From Streptosporangium lutulentum (lineage in GTDB: Bacteria > Actinomycetota > Actinomycetes > Streptosporangiales > Streptosporangiaceae): a stretch of 64,000 bases of DNA. The notes beneath the pieces were generated by a model, which searched no databases, had not been told where the DNA came from, and worked only from the letters and a program-made list of their open reading frames with translations. This document shows, piece by piece, positions 1 to 7,597 of this stretch. The position numbers and the translations under genes are program-made. Location of the stretch: contig NZ_JAUSQU010000001.1 of the NCBI RefSeq assembly GCF_030811455.1, forward strand, positions 6,138,001 to 6,202,000, in the 5' to 3' direction. Numbering within the stretch: the stretch's first letter is position 1; each line of letters opens with the position of its first letter.

Positions 1-656
1 GTGCCGGTGTCCGGGAGGACGACCTCCTCGGTGATCGCGACGCCGCACTCGGGACAGGTCGTCCGGTAGGGCACGTAGACCTTGTGGCAGGAGCCGCACC
101 GGCCGCCGACGAAGACGCCCTCGGCGACGCCCTCCAGGAAGCGGGCGAGCGCCAGGCCCGGCCTCAAGAGGTACTCGCCGCGGACCGCGGACACGATCCT
201 GGTGACCTCGGGGACGAAGCTCTCGATGTCGGTGATGTGCCCGGTGCGCTCGGCCCGCCAGCGGGGACGGACGCGCAGGCCGGGGCGCATGGCCTTGACG
301 TCGCCCGCGTCGACCGCGTGGACGAGCGCGGTGTCGGCGCCGTCCAGCCTGATCAGAGCCCAGGCGAACGGCCGGTCCAGCGGATGGGCCTTTCTGGGGG
401 CGCGCACCCACGACCAGCTCTCGACCGTCCCGGCGGGACCGACCTCGATGAACTCCCCGGTGACGGCGTCGCCGGTGTCCGGGTCGTACTCCAGCGGCGG
501 CACCAGCGTCCGGCCCTCGGCCGTGCGGACCCCGACGATGCGCCCGTCCCTCAACTCGGTGAGGAAACGCCCGATCACCGGCCCCGTCGTGCGCGTGTAG
601 CCTCCGGGGAACTCCAGAACGTACCGCGCTTCCAGATTTCGCGCCTCCACGGTCAT
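1..656 (-). CDS. OB-fold / zinc-ribbon acyl-CoA-associated protein (DUF35 family), 3' end outside window
   Basis: The reading frame starts at ATG (MTVEARNLEARYVLEF) and runs off the left edge. The first ~130 residues look like an OB-fold domain; they are followed by a zinc ribbon with two cysteine pairs (GGRCGSCHKVY and TTCPECGVAI), the hallmark of DUF35 proteins. Family members bind acyl-CoA thiolases or hydratases (for example ChsH2 or thiolase partners in steroid side-chain degradation) as accessory subunits. The order here, OB domain then ribbon with more sequence beyond the edge, suggests a two-module protein. It lies 42 bases downstream of an acyl-CoA ligase in the same direction, so the two are probably co-transcribed. 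The partner thiolase or hydratase would be expected just left of the window. The family call is sound; the substrate is inferred. Confidence 0.75.
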   Translation of the reverse strand, partial: MTVEARNLEARYVLEFPGGYTRTTGPVIGRFLTELRDGRIVGVRTAEGRTLVPPLEYDPDTGDAVTGEFIEVGPAGTVESWSWVRAPRKAHPLDRPFAWALIRLDGADTALVHAVDAGDVKAMRPGLRVRPRWRAERTGHITDIESFVPEVTRIVSAVRGEYLLRPGLALARFLEGVAEGVFVGGRCGSCHKVYVPYRTTCPECGVAITEEVVLPDTG

Positions 657-698
657 CCGCGGGTCCCCTTCCCCGTGATGTGCCGGCGCTCGCGGCTC

Positions 699-2249
699 TC
701 AGATCGCACGGTCTCGCCCTTCCCAGTACGGATCACGCAGCTTGCGTTTGAGGAGCTTGCCGTTGGGCTCGCGCGGCATCTCCTCGATGAAGTCGATGGA
801 CTTGGGCCATTTCATCTTCGACAGGCGGCCCTTGAGCGAGTCGATGAGCTCCGCCGCGAGTTCGGGCGAGGGGGTGACCCCGGGCACGAGCTCGACCACC
901 GCCTTGATCTGCTCTCCCCACTCGTCGTCGGGGATGCCGAACACGGCCACGTCGCTGATCTTCGGGTGGACCGTCAGCTCGTTCTCGATCTCGGCGGGAT
1001 AGATGTTGGTCCCGCCCGAGATGATCATGTCGGCCTTGCGGTCGCAGAGGAAGAGGAAACCCTCCTCGTCGAGGTAGCCGATGTCTCCGACGGTGAAATG
1101 GTCCCGGAGGCGATTGGCCTCGGTCTTCGCCTTGTCGCCCTTGTACTCGAACGCGACGCCCATCATCTTCATGTAGATCGTGCCGGGGGTCCCGGTCGGG
1201 ACCGGCTCCAGGTTCTCGTCCACGATGAGCAGTTCGCTGATCGGCCAGGCGTTGCCGACGGTGCCGGGGTGCTTCTTCCAGCCCTCCGGGGTGGCGATCG
1301 TGCCGCCGCCCTCCGTCGCCGCGTAGTACTCGTAGACGCAGTCGCCCCACCACTCGAACATCGCCCACTTGACCGGGACCGGGCAGGGGGCCGCGGCGTG
1401 GATCATCCACCTGAGCGAGGAGAGGTCGTACCTGCTCCTCACGTCCTCCGGGAGCGCGAGCAGACGCTTGAAGTGGGTGGGGACCATGTGCGAATTGGTG
1501 ACGCGGTACTTCTCGCAGAGCCGGAGCATGTCTTCGGCGTCCCACTTGTCCATGTAGACGAGCGTGTGGCCCATCTGCAGGGCCGTACCGCCGAACTGGG
1601 TGACCGCGGTGTGGTAGTTCGGCGAGGTCACCAGATGGACGTTCTCCTTGCCCGGGGTGATGCCGAACAGGCTGGGCAGGAACGTCATCATCTCGGCGGC
1701 GTCGTCCGGATCCAGGCCGCTGAGCGCCCGGCGCACCCCCTTGGGCTTGCCGGTGGTGCCGGAGGTGTAGTGCATGGTGGCGCCCGCCGTACGGTCGGCG
1801 GGGGCGGTGGCGGGCCGGCCCTCGGTCAGCCGCGAGGCGGGCGGCACCCCGTCCACCTGCCCGAACGCGAAGACACGACCCGAGGAGATGCCCGACTCGG
1901 TGACGCCGCGCAGTCCCTCCTCCGCGTAGCGTTCGTCGATGAAGAAGGCCTGGGCCTCGCTGTCGGCGACGATGTAGCCGATCTCGGGTCCGGTGAGATG
2001 CCAGTTGATCGGCGTGTAGTACCAGCCGGCCTGCAGCGCGGCCAGGTAGAGGACCAGCCCGTCGGAACCGTTCGGCACGAGTCCGCAGAGGCCGTCGCCC
2101 TCCTTGAGCCCCAGCTCCCGCAGGCCGTGTACGAGGCGGTTGGCTCGCGCGAGCAGGTCACCGGCACGATGTTCGGTGCCGTCCGGGTCCACGGCGGCGA
2201 TCCACTCCGGATCCGCCTGCGCCAGCCTCCAGAAGCCGAGCGTGCCCAT
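699..2249 (-). CDS. FadD-type fatty acyl-CoA / AMP-dependent ligase
   Basis: A 516-residue adenylate-forming enzyme that activates a carboxylic acid to its CoA thioester. The P-loop-like A3 motif is [14 protein letters not shown]. The A5 region reads YYAATEGGG, the A7/A8 hinge DIGYLDEEGFLFLCDRKADM then [13 protein letters not shown], and the C-terminal lysine lies in PNGKLLKRKL. The start (MGTLGFWRLAQADP) was chosen because an AGAGGA ribosome site precedes it and the family's N-terminal pattern begins there; a longer frame upstream is unlike the family. It is divergent from an EchA19-like hydratase, an arrangement that recalls fadD19/echA19 of mycobacterial cholesterol catabolism, although this protein looks closer to FadD4/FadD1-like ligases than to FadD19. 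It is about 48% of residues similar by eye to the ligase at 11.3 kb. A KstR-like site lies 40-53 bases upstream. Confidence 0.88.
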   Translation of the reverse strand: MGTLGFWRLAQADPEWIAAVDPDGTEHRAGDLLARANRLVHGLRELGLKEGDGLCGLVPNGSDGLVLYLAALQAGWYYTPINWHLTGPEIGYIVADSEAQAFFIDERYAEEGLRGVTESGISSGRVFAFGQVDGVPPASRLTEGRPATAPADRTAGATMHYTSGTTGKPKGVRRALSGLDPDDAAEMMTFLPSLFGITPGKENVHLVTSPNYHTAVTQFGGTALQMGHTLVYMDKWDAEDMLRLCEKYRVTNSHMVPTHFKRLLALPEDVRSRYDLSSLRWMIHAAAPCPVPVKWAMFEWWGDCVYEYYAATEGGGTIATPEGWKKHPGTVGNAWPISELLIVDENLEPVPTGTPGTIYMKMMGVAFEYKGDKAKTEANRLRDHFTVGDIGYLDEEGFLFLCDRKADMIISGGTNIYPAEIENELTVHPKISDVAVFGIPDDEWGEQIKAVVELVPGVTPSPELAAELIDSLKGRLSKMKWPKSIDFIEEMPREPNGKLLKRKLRDPYWEGRDRAI

Positions 2250-2776
2250 CGGAAATCCTCTCCGCCGAAAGGCTCCCTGCCACCAAAGTGAATCACGTTC
2301 TAGATATCGCGAAAGACCCAGGCGGTACGGGAGGGATAGAACAAGAATCTGTTCTCGTACGCAGGGGCAGACTAACCCGATGGAGAGGCACCGAGCAATC
2401 GCTTGATCCAAACTATGGGCCAGAGCGCGATCGTGGCCCTCCTCACCCGGATTCCGGGGAAACGCTCACCTCGGCCCTCATGCCCAGAAGATCGGCGCCG
2501 TAGTCGCGAGGGACCGTGATCATCTCTTCCGCACCCCGGTTCCGGGGCCCGTGGCGTCGGTGCGGGTCACGTCGAGCGGCACCGGGGCCTTTCGCGGAGG
2601 GAGAGCCCGGCTCCGCCTGACAGACGAGGCGCCGGCCGGGAACACCGTCGCCGTCCACCGCACGACGAAGGCCCGCATTTCTCATGTGAACGAAGCCCCC
2701 CGGGCCCGCTGGCGGCGAGGACCGGGTGGATCTACAATCCCCTAGCAATTGCTTGCTAGATCAATGGAGGTCGTAC
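2250..2776. promoter_or_regulatory. Divergent control region between the FadD ligase and the EchA19-like hydratase
   Basis: This 527-base gap holds no convincing gene. Three palindromes stand out. TGAATCACGTTCTA at 2289-2302 matches the KstR consensus TNNAACNNGTTNNA at seven of eight fixed positions. An inverted repeat at 2338-2355 has arms AGAACA/TGTTCT and a 6-base spacer. CTAGCAA/TTGCTAG at 2742-2759 has a 4-base spacer. The last, read as AGCAATTGCTTGCT, matches the KstR2 consensus AnCAAGnnCTTGnT at nine of ten fixed positions. Binding by TetR-type acyl-CoA regulators is inferred from motif resemblance only. Confidence 0.55.
2742..2759. promoter_or_regulatory. Palindromic operator candidate (KstR2-like)
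   Basis: Perfect 7-base inverted repeat CTAGCAA/TTGCTAG with spacer TTGC, ending 17 bases before the GTG start of the enoyl-CoA hydratase. It would overlap the transcription start or leader and could act as a repressor site. The similarity to the mycobacterial KstR2 box is seen by eye; the regulator gene is not in the window. Confidence 0.5.
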
Positions 2777-3592
2777 GTGGAACTTCTGCCGATCAGCACG
2801 CCGCACTGCCGCGTCGAGCGCGACGACCACATCGTCGTCGTCACCATGGACCGGCCCGAGGCGAAGAACGCGCTCTCCTCGGACATGCTCGTCGGCCTGG
2901 CCGACGCGTGGGCCTACGTCTCGGAGGAGCCCGAGGTCCGCGTCGCCGTGCTGACCGGTGCGAACGGGACCTTCTGCGCGGGCGCCGACCTGAAGGCCAT
3001 GGGCACCCCGTCGAACGACCCCCGAGTCCGGCAGCGGGTGGCGGAGATCCCCGACTACCACTGGAAGGGCCTGCTCCGTGACTCCGGCGCCCTGCCCACG
3101 AAGCCGATCGTCTGCGCGATCGAGGGCTACGCCGTGGCCGGGGGCACCGAGTTGCTCGTCGGCACCGACCTGCGCGTGGTCTCCGAGTCCGCCACCCTCG
3201 GCCTGTTCGAGGCCCGCCGCGCGCTGTTCCCGATGGGCGGTTCGGCGATACGGCTCCCGCGCCAGATCCCCTACGCCTTCGCCATGGACATCCTGCTGAC
3301 CGGCCGGGCCGTCACCGCCCAGGAGGCGCTGAGCATGGGCCTGGTCAACCGCGTCGTCCCCGACGGACAGGCGCTGACGGTGGCCCTGGAGATCGCCGGC
3401 CAGATCACCGAGTGCGGCCCGCTCGCCGTGCAGGCCATCCTCCGCGCCTACCGCGAGACCCTGGGCATGCCCGAGGACGAGGCGCTGAAGGTCTCCGACG
3501 GCATCGGCTGGCCGGTGATCGGCTCGGAGGACGCCAAGGAGGGCTCCCTCGCCTTCAGAGAGAAGCGCCCAGCCCTCTACCAGGGCAAATGA
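2777..3592 (+). CDS. Enoyl-CoA hydratase / crotonase, EchA19-like
   Basis: 271-residue crotonase-superfamily enzyme that probably hydrates an enoyl-CoA during beta-oxidation of a steroid or fatty-acyl side chain. The oxyanion-hole segment FCAGADLKAM and the second active-site segment GYAVAGGTELLVGTDLRV are present. The stretch RALFPMGGSAIRLPRQIPY and the C-terminal DAKEGSLAFREKRP resemble what I recall of mycobacterial EchA19 (Rv3516). The GTG start (VELLPISTPHCRVERDD) is chosen over an upstream ATG because GGAGG lies 6 bases before it and the upstream residues are not family-like. Divergent from the FadD ligase. Activity is well supported; the steroid substrate is inferred from resemblance and the KstR2-like palindrome. 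Confidence 0.87.
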   Translation: MELLPISTPHCRVERDDHIVVVTMDRPEAKNALSSDMLVGLADAWAYVSEEPEVRVAVLTGANGTFCAGADLKAMGTPSNDPRVRQRVAEIPDYHWKGLLRDSGALPTKPIVCAIEGYAVAGGTELLVGTDLRVVSESATLGLFEARRALFPMGGSAIRLPRQIPYAFAMDILLTGRAVTAQEALSMGLVNRVVPDGQALTVALEIAGQITECGPLAVQAILRAYRETLGMPEDEALKVSDGIGWPVIGSEDAKEGSLAFREKRPALYQGK

Positions 3593-3682
3593 CCACTCCC
3601 GAAGCCGCCCCGATCTTTTCGATACGCACATCTTTGGCAACCCAGGCTGCCTTGATGCTGGCAACCTCAGTAGCCTAAACTC

Positions 3683-3910
3683 GTGATGAAAAAGCGTGAC
3701 CTTGAACGGCGGATGTCCCGCCTCGCCAAGGAATACGACATAGAGATCACCACTAAGCATGGCGGCAATCACGACAAGTGGTACATCGGTAGCGATGCGA
3801 TACCGATCCCCCGCCATAGCGAGATCAAGGAGAACACCGCCAAGGGCATCCTGCGCATGTGGGAAGAAATGTTGGCCGAGGCCAAGGAGCAGGAAGGCGA
3901 AAACGAGTGA
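3683..3910 (+). CDS. hicA: HicA-family mRNA interferase toxin
   Basis: 75-residue protein of the HicA double-stranded-RNA-binding-fold family, whose toxins cleave mRNA and block translation. The invariant active-site histidine sits in KHGGNHDKW (about residue 29), followed by the strand carrying IPIPRHSEIKENTAKGIL, which is typical of the family. It may start at GTG 3683 or ATG 3686; a TAGCCTAAACT promoter-like stretch ends immediately upstream, so the message may be leaderless. The direct repeat TGGCAACC at about 3634 and 3652 could be an autoregulatory site. The stop overlaps the hicB start (GTGA). Its G+C is visibly lower than that of its neighbours, consistent with mobile acquisition. Confidence 0.82.
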   Translation: MMKKRDLERRMSRLAKEYDIEITTKHGGNHDKWYIGSDAIPIPRHSEIKENTAKGILRMWEEMLAEAKEQEGENE

Positions 3911-4374
3911 GTACCTACCACGTCACCGCGAGCAGAGACGAAGACTGGTGGGGCTTGGTCGTCGGCGGACCGGGACTGAAGCGCACCTACCACACTCAAG
4001 TGAAGCGACTAGACCACGCGGAAGCGATGGCTCGCGATTTGATCGCTCTCATGTTGGAGATCGACGAGTCCGAGGTGGGCGACATCGATGTGATCCTCGC
4101 CGATGCCGAATTGGCTGAGGAACTCGCCGCTACCCAGCAGGCTCGAGAAGCGGCCGAACGCCAGCGGGAGGAAGCTGGCAGGCGGACACGGCAGATCGCC
4201 CAGCGCATGCGGGCTCGCGGTTACAGCCAGCGCGATATAGGCGTCCTGCTCGGCATATCCCATCAGGCCGTCGGCAAGCTGCTTGACGAGAAGGCCGGAC
4301 CCATACCGAGTGGCCAGAGGCTCAGGAAGAAGGCCACCCCGTCAACGAGCGGCAAGCCCCGCGTAGACGCTTGA
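3907..4374 (+). CDS. hicB: HicB-family antitoxin with C-terminal helix-turn-helix
   Basis: 155-residue partner of the HicA toxin, translated from a GTG that overlaps the toxin stop by four bases. The N-terminal part (STYHVTASRDEDWWGLVV...GGPGLKRTYHTQVKRLDHA) is the degenerate RNase-H-like HicB fold that caps the toxin. A long charged helical linker follows (about residues 60-110, rich in Glu, Ala, Arg). The C-terminus GYSQRDIGVLLGISHQAVGK is a clear helix-turn-helix, so the protein should also repress its own promoter. The alanine/glutamate linker makes it longer than minimal HicB proteins. Confidence 0.8.
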   Translation: MSTYHVTASRDEDWWGLVVGGPGLKRTYHTQVKRLDHAEAMARDLIALMLEIDESEVGDIDVILADAELAEELAATQQAREAAERQREEAGRRTRQIAQRMRARGYSQRDIGVLLGISHQAVGKLLDEKAGPIPSGQRLRKKATPSTSGKPRVDA

Positions 4375-4401
4375 TCACAGCTGACCGGTCACCGGAGAAC
4401 G

Positions 4402-4437
4402 GGTCGGGCCCGCACCTTTCCAGGTGCGGGCCCGACC
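4402..4437. terminator. Bidirectional hairpin between hicB and the cold-shock gene
   Basis: Perfect 16-bp stem beginning GGTCGGGCCC with a TTCC loop, placed between convergent genes. It is followed on the + strand by GTGTTT rather than a long U tract, as is common in actinobacteria. It should end transcripts from both sides. Confidence 0.85.
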
Positions 4438-4455
4438 GTGTTTCGTGCGCCTGTG

Positions 4456-4659
4456 TCAGGCAGGAACGATGTTCTCGGCCTGCGGGCCCTTCTGGCCCTG
4501 CGTGACGTCGAACGTCACCTTCTGACCTTCCTGCAGCTCGCGGAAGCCCTGGGTGGCGATGTTCGAGTGGTGGGCGAAGACGTCAGCGCCGCCGCCGTCC
4601 TGCTCGATGAAGCCGAAGCCCTTTTCCGCGTTGAACCACTTAACGGTTCCAGTAGCCAT
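4456..4659 (-). CDS. cspA: Cold-shock protein (CspA family)
   Basis: 67-residue single cold-shock domain that binds single-stranded nucleic acid and acts as an RNA chaperone in the cytoplasm. RNP1 (KGFGFI) and RNP2 (VFAHH) motifs are intact in [18 protein letters not shown]...[10 protein letters not shown]. The start ATG has AAAGGAG upstream and gives the standard family length. An in-frame GTG 57 codons upstream (4830) with a strong AGGAGG site could give a 124-residue extended form; I treat that region as the leader but report it separately. Confidence 0.93.
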   Translation of the reverse strand: MATGTVKWFNAEKGFGFIEQDGGGADVFAHHSNIATQGFRELQEGQKVTFDVTQGQKGPQAENIVPA

Positions 4660-4850
4660 GTCGATCTCCTTTGATAGGGGGGCAGAACCGGAACCCGCGC
4701 TGTACGGATCCCGCGTCGCCGCGTCGAGCCCATCCGGAGATGACCGGCAAACCAAAAAATGCACCTGGGGGTCACATCCCGTCAGGTGCACACAAAGTTT
4801 CATGGGTACCACAACTGCAACTGTCTTCACGGTAGCACCTCCTCATCGGC
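4660..4850 (-). promoter_or_regulatory. Long structured leader of the cold-shock gene
   Basis: The region upstream of cspA is AT-richer than its surroundings and contains the inverted repeat TGCACCTG/CAGGTGCA (about 4759-4797), plus a consensus AGGAGG site at about 4838-4843. Cold-shock mRNAs in other bacteria carry long temperature-sensitive leaders, so a regulatory 5' UTR is plausible. The open frame running through it is discussed as a finding. Confidence 0.45.
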
Positions 4851-4886
4851 GAGACCGCACTACCACTCCGTTCGGCGACGTCGTGG

Positions 4887-5294
4887 CTACCAAACGACGC
4901 CGTCACCGGAACTCCCCCCGGCCACGTCGCGTGCTTCCGCCGGAGCCCCGGACGTGGGGTCCGGCCGTTCACGAGCGGCCAGGATCGCGTCGATCAGCCC
5001 GGGGAAACGCGATTCCAGGTCGTCGCGGCGCAGCATGGTCAGCCTGCGGTTGGCCTCCTCGCGCTGGTGGATGAGGCCGGCGTCGCGCAGAACCCGGAAG
5101 TGGTGACTGAGGGTGGAGGGCGCCACCTCGACCGGAAAGGTTCCGCAGGCGCGCTCAAGGTCGGCCCGCAGGGTCTCGACGATCGTCATACGGGTGGGAT
5201 CGGACAGCGCGTGCAGGATGTCGAGCAGTTCGATCTCGGCGGCCGGCGGGTGGGTCAACGGTGCGCGGCGCTGATGCGAGCGGGGCACGGGCAA
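4887..5294 (-). CDS. ArsR-family winged-helix transcriptional regulator
   Basis: 135-residue repressor-type protein. The core ELLDILHALSDPTRMTIVETL and the recognition helix region PSTLSHHFRVLRDAGLI are classic ArsR/SmtB features. No metal-binding cysteine pair is evident; a single Cys (ERACG) precedes the recognition helix, so it more likely senses an organic ligand or redox state than a metal. It is divergent from the quinone-oxidoreductase-like gene with 83 bases between the starts, and probably represses it. Confidence 0.87.
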   Translation of the reverse strand: MPVPRSHQRRAPLTHPPAAEIELLDILHALSDPTRMTIVETLRADLERACGTFPVEVAPSTLSHHFRVLRDAGLIHQREEANRRLTMLRRDDLESRFPGLIDAILAARERPDPTSGAPAEARDVAGGSSGDGVVW

Positions 5295-5377
5295 ACTCCT
5301 TTTTCGACAATCATCGTAGAACCATGATACTAGTTTCGTAGTACGTCGAACATCGAAACAAGAAACGGGAGTCGAGC
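5295..5377. promoter_or_regulatory. Shared operator/promoter of the ArsR regulator and the oxidoreductase
   Basis: AT-rich 83-base divergent spacer containing nested inverted repeats: ATCAT/ATGAT across 9 bases, TACTA/TAGTA across GTTTCG (about 5329-5344), and TTCG...CGAA just downstream. Such dyads are the expected ArsR binding targets; which arm is bound cannot be told by eye. Confidence 0.5.
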
Positions 5378-6361
5378 ATGCGCGCTTTGGTGATGACCTC
5401 GCCGGGAGGCTCGGAGAACTCGCACGTGCGGGAGACGGACGAGCCGCGCCCCGGTCCGGGAGAGGTCTCGATCGACGTCGCCTACGCGGGCCTGAACTTC
5501 ATGGACGTGATGGCCCGTCGCGGTGACGCCGGTTACGCCACGAGCTGGCCGTACCGGCCCGGCCTCGAGGTCTCCGGTACGGTGCGCGAGGTCGGCGCCG
5601 GCGTCGCCGGTCTGGCCGCCGGGGACCGGGTGGCGGCGGTACCGGCCGGCGGGGGGCTGGCCGAGATCGCGCTGGCCCGCGCGGAGCTGGCCGTCCCGGT
5701 GCCGGCCGACGTGTCGCTGCGGATCGCCGCCGCGACCCCCCTGGGTCTGACGACCGCGCTGCTGCTGCTGGAAGCCGGCCACCTCGCCCCCGGCGACAGC
5801 GTCCTGGTGCACTCCGCGAGTGGCGGGATCGGCGGCGCGCTGGCGCAGCTCGTGCCGTTGCTGGGCGGCGGACGGCTGATCGGGACCGTGGGCCGCCAGG
5901 AGAAGGTGGCCGCCGCCGAACGGAGCGGCTACGACGTCGCGGTCGCCCGCGGCGACCGGATGGCCGAGGCGATTCGCGCCGCCAACGACGGGCGCGGCAT
6001 CGACGTCGTCCTCGACCCGCTCGGCACCACCGCCCTGGAGCTCGATCTTGAGATCGCCGCGCCCGGCGCGCGCGTCGTCATGTTCGGCAACGCCACCGGC
6101 GAGCCGCTTGGGCCCCTGCCGTCGGCCGGACGCCTCATCGGCGGCAACATCACCCTTTCCGGCTTCAGCCACCGCGGGCTGCTGGCCGCCTCACCCCAGA
6201 AGGTCTCCACGGCCATCCGGCGTGTACTCGGCTTCCTGGCCGCGGGGCAGCTCTCGCTCCCCGTCGTCGAGCTGCCCTCACTGGACGACGTCCCCGCCGC
6301 CCACGACCTCCTCGCCGCGGGTCACGGCACCGGCAAGTACGTCGTCCGTACTCCTCGTTGA
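5378..6361 (+). CDS. Zinc-independent quinone oxidoreductase-like MDR-family dehydrogenase
   Basis: 327-residue NADPH-dependent medium-chain reductase of the quinone oxidoreductase (QOR/crotonyl-CoA-reductase-like) type. An N-terminal GroES-like domain (about 1-120: GLNFMDVMARRGD, PGLEVSGTV) precedes a Rossmann domain with VLVHSASGGIGGALAQL as the nucleotide loop. The structural and catalytic zinc cysteines of alcohol dehydrogenases are absent, as usual for QOR enzymes. It likely reduces quinones or enone electrophiles. It is divergent from an ArsR regulator, its probable repressor; the start has a CGGGAG site about 9 bases upstream. Confidence 0.87.
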   Translation: MRALVMTSPGGSENSHVRETDEPRPGPGEVSIDVAYAGLNFMDVMARRGDAGYATSWPYRPGLEVSGTVREVGAGVAGLAAGDRVAAVPAGGGLAEIALARAELAVPVPADVSLRIAAATPLGLTTALLLLEAGHLAPGDSVLVHSASGGIGGALAQLVPLLGGGRLIGTVGRQEKVAAAERSGYDVAVARGDRMAEAIRAANDGRGIDVVLDPLGTTALELDLEIAAPGARVVMFGNATGEPLGPLPSAGRLIGGNITLSGFSHRGLLAASPQKVSTAIRRVLGFLAAGQLSLPVVELPSLDDVPAAHDLLAAGHGTGKYVVRTPR

Positions 6362-6367
6362 AACGCC

Positions 6368-7480
6368 CTAGTCCCGGGTCAGACGGCCCAGGCGCTCGGT
6401 GGCCTCGATGTACTCCTCGACCATCCCGAACACCACGTCCCTGGTCGACCTCACCTGGTTCATGGTCCCGATGATCTGCCCGGCGGGGAAGGTCGCCAGC
6501 TCGGCGGCGTCGGAGCGGCCGATCCTGCGCAGCGCCGGCGAGATCAGCATGTACTGCAGCGGCATCGGCAGGGTGCCGGGCGAGTCGGGAGCCTCCCAGG
6601 CCTCGGTCCACTCGCTCTTCAGCAGGCGCGCGGGCTTTCCCGTCCACGACCGGGAGCGCACGGTGTCGCGGGAGGTGGCCTGCAGGATGCGCTGCTTGAC
6701 CACCTCGGAGGTGTCGGCCTCCTCGACGGTCAGCCAGATGGACCCGGTCCACACCCCCTCGGCGCCGAGGGCCATACCCGCCGCCATCTGACGCCCGTTG
6801 CCGATGCCACCGGCGGCCAGCACCGGCACGTCCACGGCGTCCACGACCTGCGGGAGGAGCACCATCGTGGAGATCTCCCCGGTGTGCCCGCCCGCCTCGG
6901 TGCCCTGGGCGACGACGATGTCCACGCCGACCTCGACCTGCTTGGTCGCGTGCCGGGGGGTGGAGGCCAGCGCCGCCACCTTCACGCCCTTGGCGTGCGC
7001 CAGCTCGACCACGTCGGCGGGAGGCGGGCCGAGGGCGTTGGCCAGCAGCGCGATCGGGTGCCTGAGCGCCACCTCGACCTGCGGCCGGGCGGTGGTGTCG
7101 GTCCAGCCGAGCAGGACCTTGCCCGCGTCCACGCCGGACAGCTCAGGGACGCCGTGCGCGGCCAGCAGGTCGTCGACGAACTTCCGGTGACCGTCGGGGA
7201 TCATCCCCTGCAGCCGTCCCACCAGATCCTCGGCGGAGTCGACGCCCAGGTCGCCTCCCACGTAGGAGGCGGGCATGACCACGTCGACGCCGTACGGTTT
7301 GCCGTCGACGTGGTCATCGATCCACCTGAGCTCCGTTTCGAGCTCGTCCGGGCTGAAGCCGAGCGCGCCGAGCACTCCCATCCCGCCGGCGCGGCTGACC
7401 GCGGCGACGACATCCCGGCAGTGACTGAACGCGAAGATCGGAAGGTCGATTCCAAGCATGTCCGTGACACGTGTCCGCAT
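6368..7480 (-). CDS. Nitronate monooxygenase / 2-nitropropane dioxygenase-family flavoprotein (IpdC-like candidate)
   Basis: 370-residue FMN-dependent TIM-barrel protein. MRTRVTDMLGIDLPIFAF begins the family fold. The catalytic-His segment AQGTEAGGHTGE and the FMN-phosphate region VLAAGGIGNGRQMAAGMALGAEGVWTGS are intact. The start at ATG 7480 aligns with the family; a 12-codon upstream extension does not. In mycobacterial steroid catabolism a member of this family, IpdC (Rv3553), acts on C/D-ring intermediates. Here the gene sits next to acyl-CoA catabolic genes and has a perfect KstR-like box 32 bases upstream, so a steroid or lipid role is more attractive than nitronate detoxification. Co-directional with the neighbouring dehydrogenase. 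Confidence 0.83.
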   Translation of the reverse strand: MRTRVTDMLGIDLPIFAFSHCRDVVAAVSRAGGMGVLGALGFSPDELETELRWIDDHVDGKPYGVDVVMPASYVGGDLGVDSAEDLVGRLQGMIPDGHRKFVDDLLAAHGVPELSGVDAGKVLLGWTDTTARPQVEVALRHPIALLANALGPPPADVVELAHAKGVKVAALASTPRHATKQVEVGVDIVVAQGTEAGGHTGEISTMVLLPQVVDAVDVPVLAAGGIGNGRQMAAGMALGAEGVWTGSIWLTVEEADTSEVVKQRILQATSRDTVRSRSWTGKPARLLKSEWTEAWEAPDSPGTLPMPLQYMLISPALRRIGRSDAAELATFPAGQIIGTMNQVRSTRDVVFGMVEEYIEATERLGRLTRD

Positions 7481-7511
7481 GCGCCCACGGTACGACCCTC
7501 GACCAATAAAC

Positions 7512-7534
7512 TGCAACGCGTTCTAGTCTAGAAC
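7512..7534. promoter_or_regulatory. KstR-like operator with overlapping perfect palindrome
   Basis: TGCAACGCGTTCTA (7512-7525) matches all eight fixed positions of the mycobacterial KstR consensus TNNAACNNGTTNNA. An overlapping palindrome GTTCTAG-T-CTAGAAC covers 7520-7534. It lies 32-54 bases upstream of the flavoprotein start, in a local AT-rich patch. Binding is inferred. Confidence 0.6.
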
Positions 7535-7597
7535 CTTTCTTCTGTAGGAAAAATCAACAAGAACTTGTTTCAATAAGTGGCCCCAGCACCGACCCGG

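Noticed and set aside
84-2291. A 735-codon open frame on the + strand opposite the FadD ligase
   Set aside because: It is the antisense shadow of the ligase in GC-rich DNA. The minus-strand frame has clear catalytic motifs, while this one has repetitive Arg/Gly/Val/Asp composition and no domains.
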